A DNA stretch of 64,000 nt from Candidatus Flexicrinis proximus (lineage in GTDB: Bacteria > Chloroflexota > Anaerolineae > Aggregatilineales > Phototrophicaceae). Location of the stretch: positions 248,001 through 312,000 of the forward strand of contig JADJQF010000006.1 of assembly GCA_016712885.1 (NCBI GenBank). Reading direction: 5' to 3'. Shown here in pieces: positions 63,894 to 64,000 of this stretch. Made by a program: the position numbers and the translations under genes. Position 1 is the stretch's first letter; the number at the start of each line of letters is the position of its first letter. Under the pieces are notes generated by a model. The model was given only the letters and a program-made list of their open reading frames with translations. It had not been told where the DNA came from and did no database searches.

Positions 63894-64000
63894 GGGATGG
63901 GGAGTCCTTTTCGGGGATAAGGGATTGCGGAGGATTCTACGCGGTTTTGTTTGCCCTTTCCAGCTCCCCCGTTCGCGTCTGTATAATGATTTGTCTGGAA

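Overview
The window is a GC-rich bacterial chromosome segment, most likely from the Chloroflexota (Anaerolineae-like). That assignment is an inference. It rests on the mix of an adenosylcobalamin-dependent ribonucleotide reductase, many secreted beta-propeller/WD40 proteins with Thr-Pro linkers, stand-alone histidine kinases, Uma2 and PIN genes, and dense families of GC-rich intergenic hairpin repeats. No rRNA or tRNA gene was seen.

Left part (1-33.6 kb). Lon protease runs off the left edge. It is followed by a DUF3592-type membrane protein, two tandem TIR-domain paralogues, an AEC carrier, a dihaem cytochrome lipoprotein with a CcmA-like ATPase, a DinB protein, an ABC exporter half with a degenerate Walker B site, and a Uma2 protein. 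A peptide/nickel-type ABC importer (oppA, oppB, oppC, no ATPases) is followed by a Tat-exported PhoD-type phosphatase, a monohaem lipoprotein, a secreted propeller, class II RNR (nrdJ), a P-loop NTPase, VOC, a BtaA-like transferase, a divergent DoxX/TetR pair and a carbon-nitrogen hydrolase. Then come two ECF sigma factors (one in operon with a pentapeptide-repeat protein), a PIN toxin-antitoxin pair and a cobalamin adenosyltransferase, which makes the cofactor NrdJ needs.

Centre (33.7-42.6 kb). An FAD oxidoreductase and recA are followed by a 700-bp AT-rich intergenic region packed with short repeated motifs (TTATCCCAA, TGTCGA, DnaA-box-like 9-mers), a candidate origin or other multi-site control region. 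Next are a GAF histidine kinase, a HEAT-repeat protein, and a three-gene phosphorelay operon (membrane histidine kinase plus two receiver proteins).

Right part (42.6-64 kb). Genes alternate with REP-like repeats: a DUF5996-like gene, a seven-unit hairpin array, an orphan gene behind a triple GTTCGAAC operator, propeller and WD40 proteins, a CLC channel, a receiver/PAS-kinase pair, a TPR histidine kinase, KBL (glycine C-acetyltransferase) and a small membrane protein.

Two repeat families dominate the non-coding DNA. One is a ~130-200 bp element of serial hairpins, bounded by inverted repeats in the best copies, with ten copies whose stems differ in sequence but stay complementary. The other is a ~40 bp CTCTCC/GGAGAG palindrome found only right of 42.5 kb. 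Every copy of both families lies in the same orientation.

Eight genes (15-24.6 kb and 53.9-63.1 kb) are broken by single-base indels that leave otherwise intact protein; I read most as sequence errors rather than true decay. All calls are by eye, without database searches.
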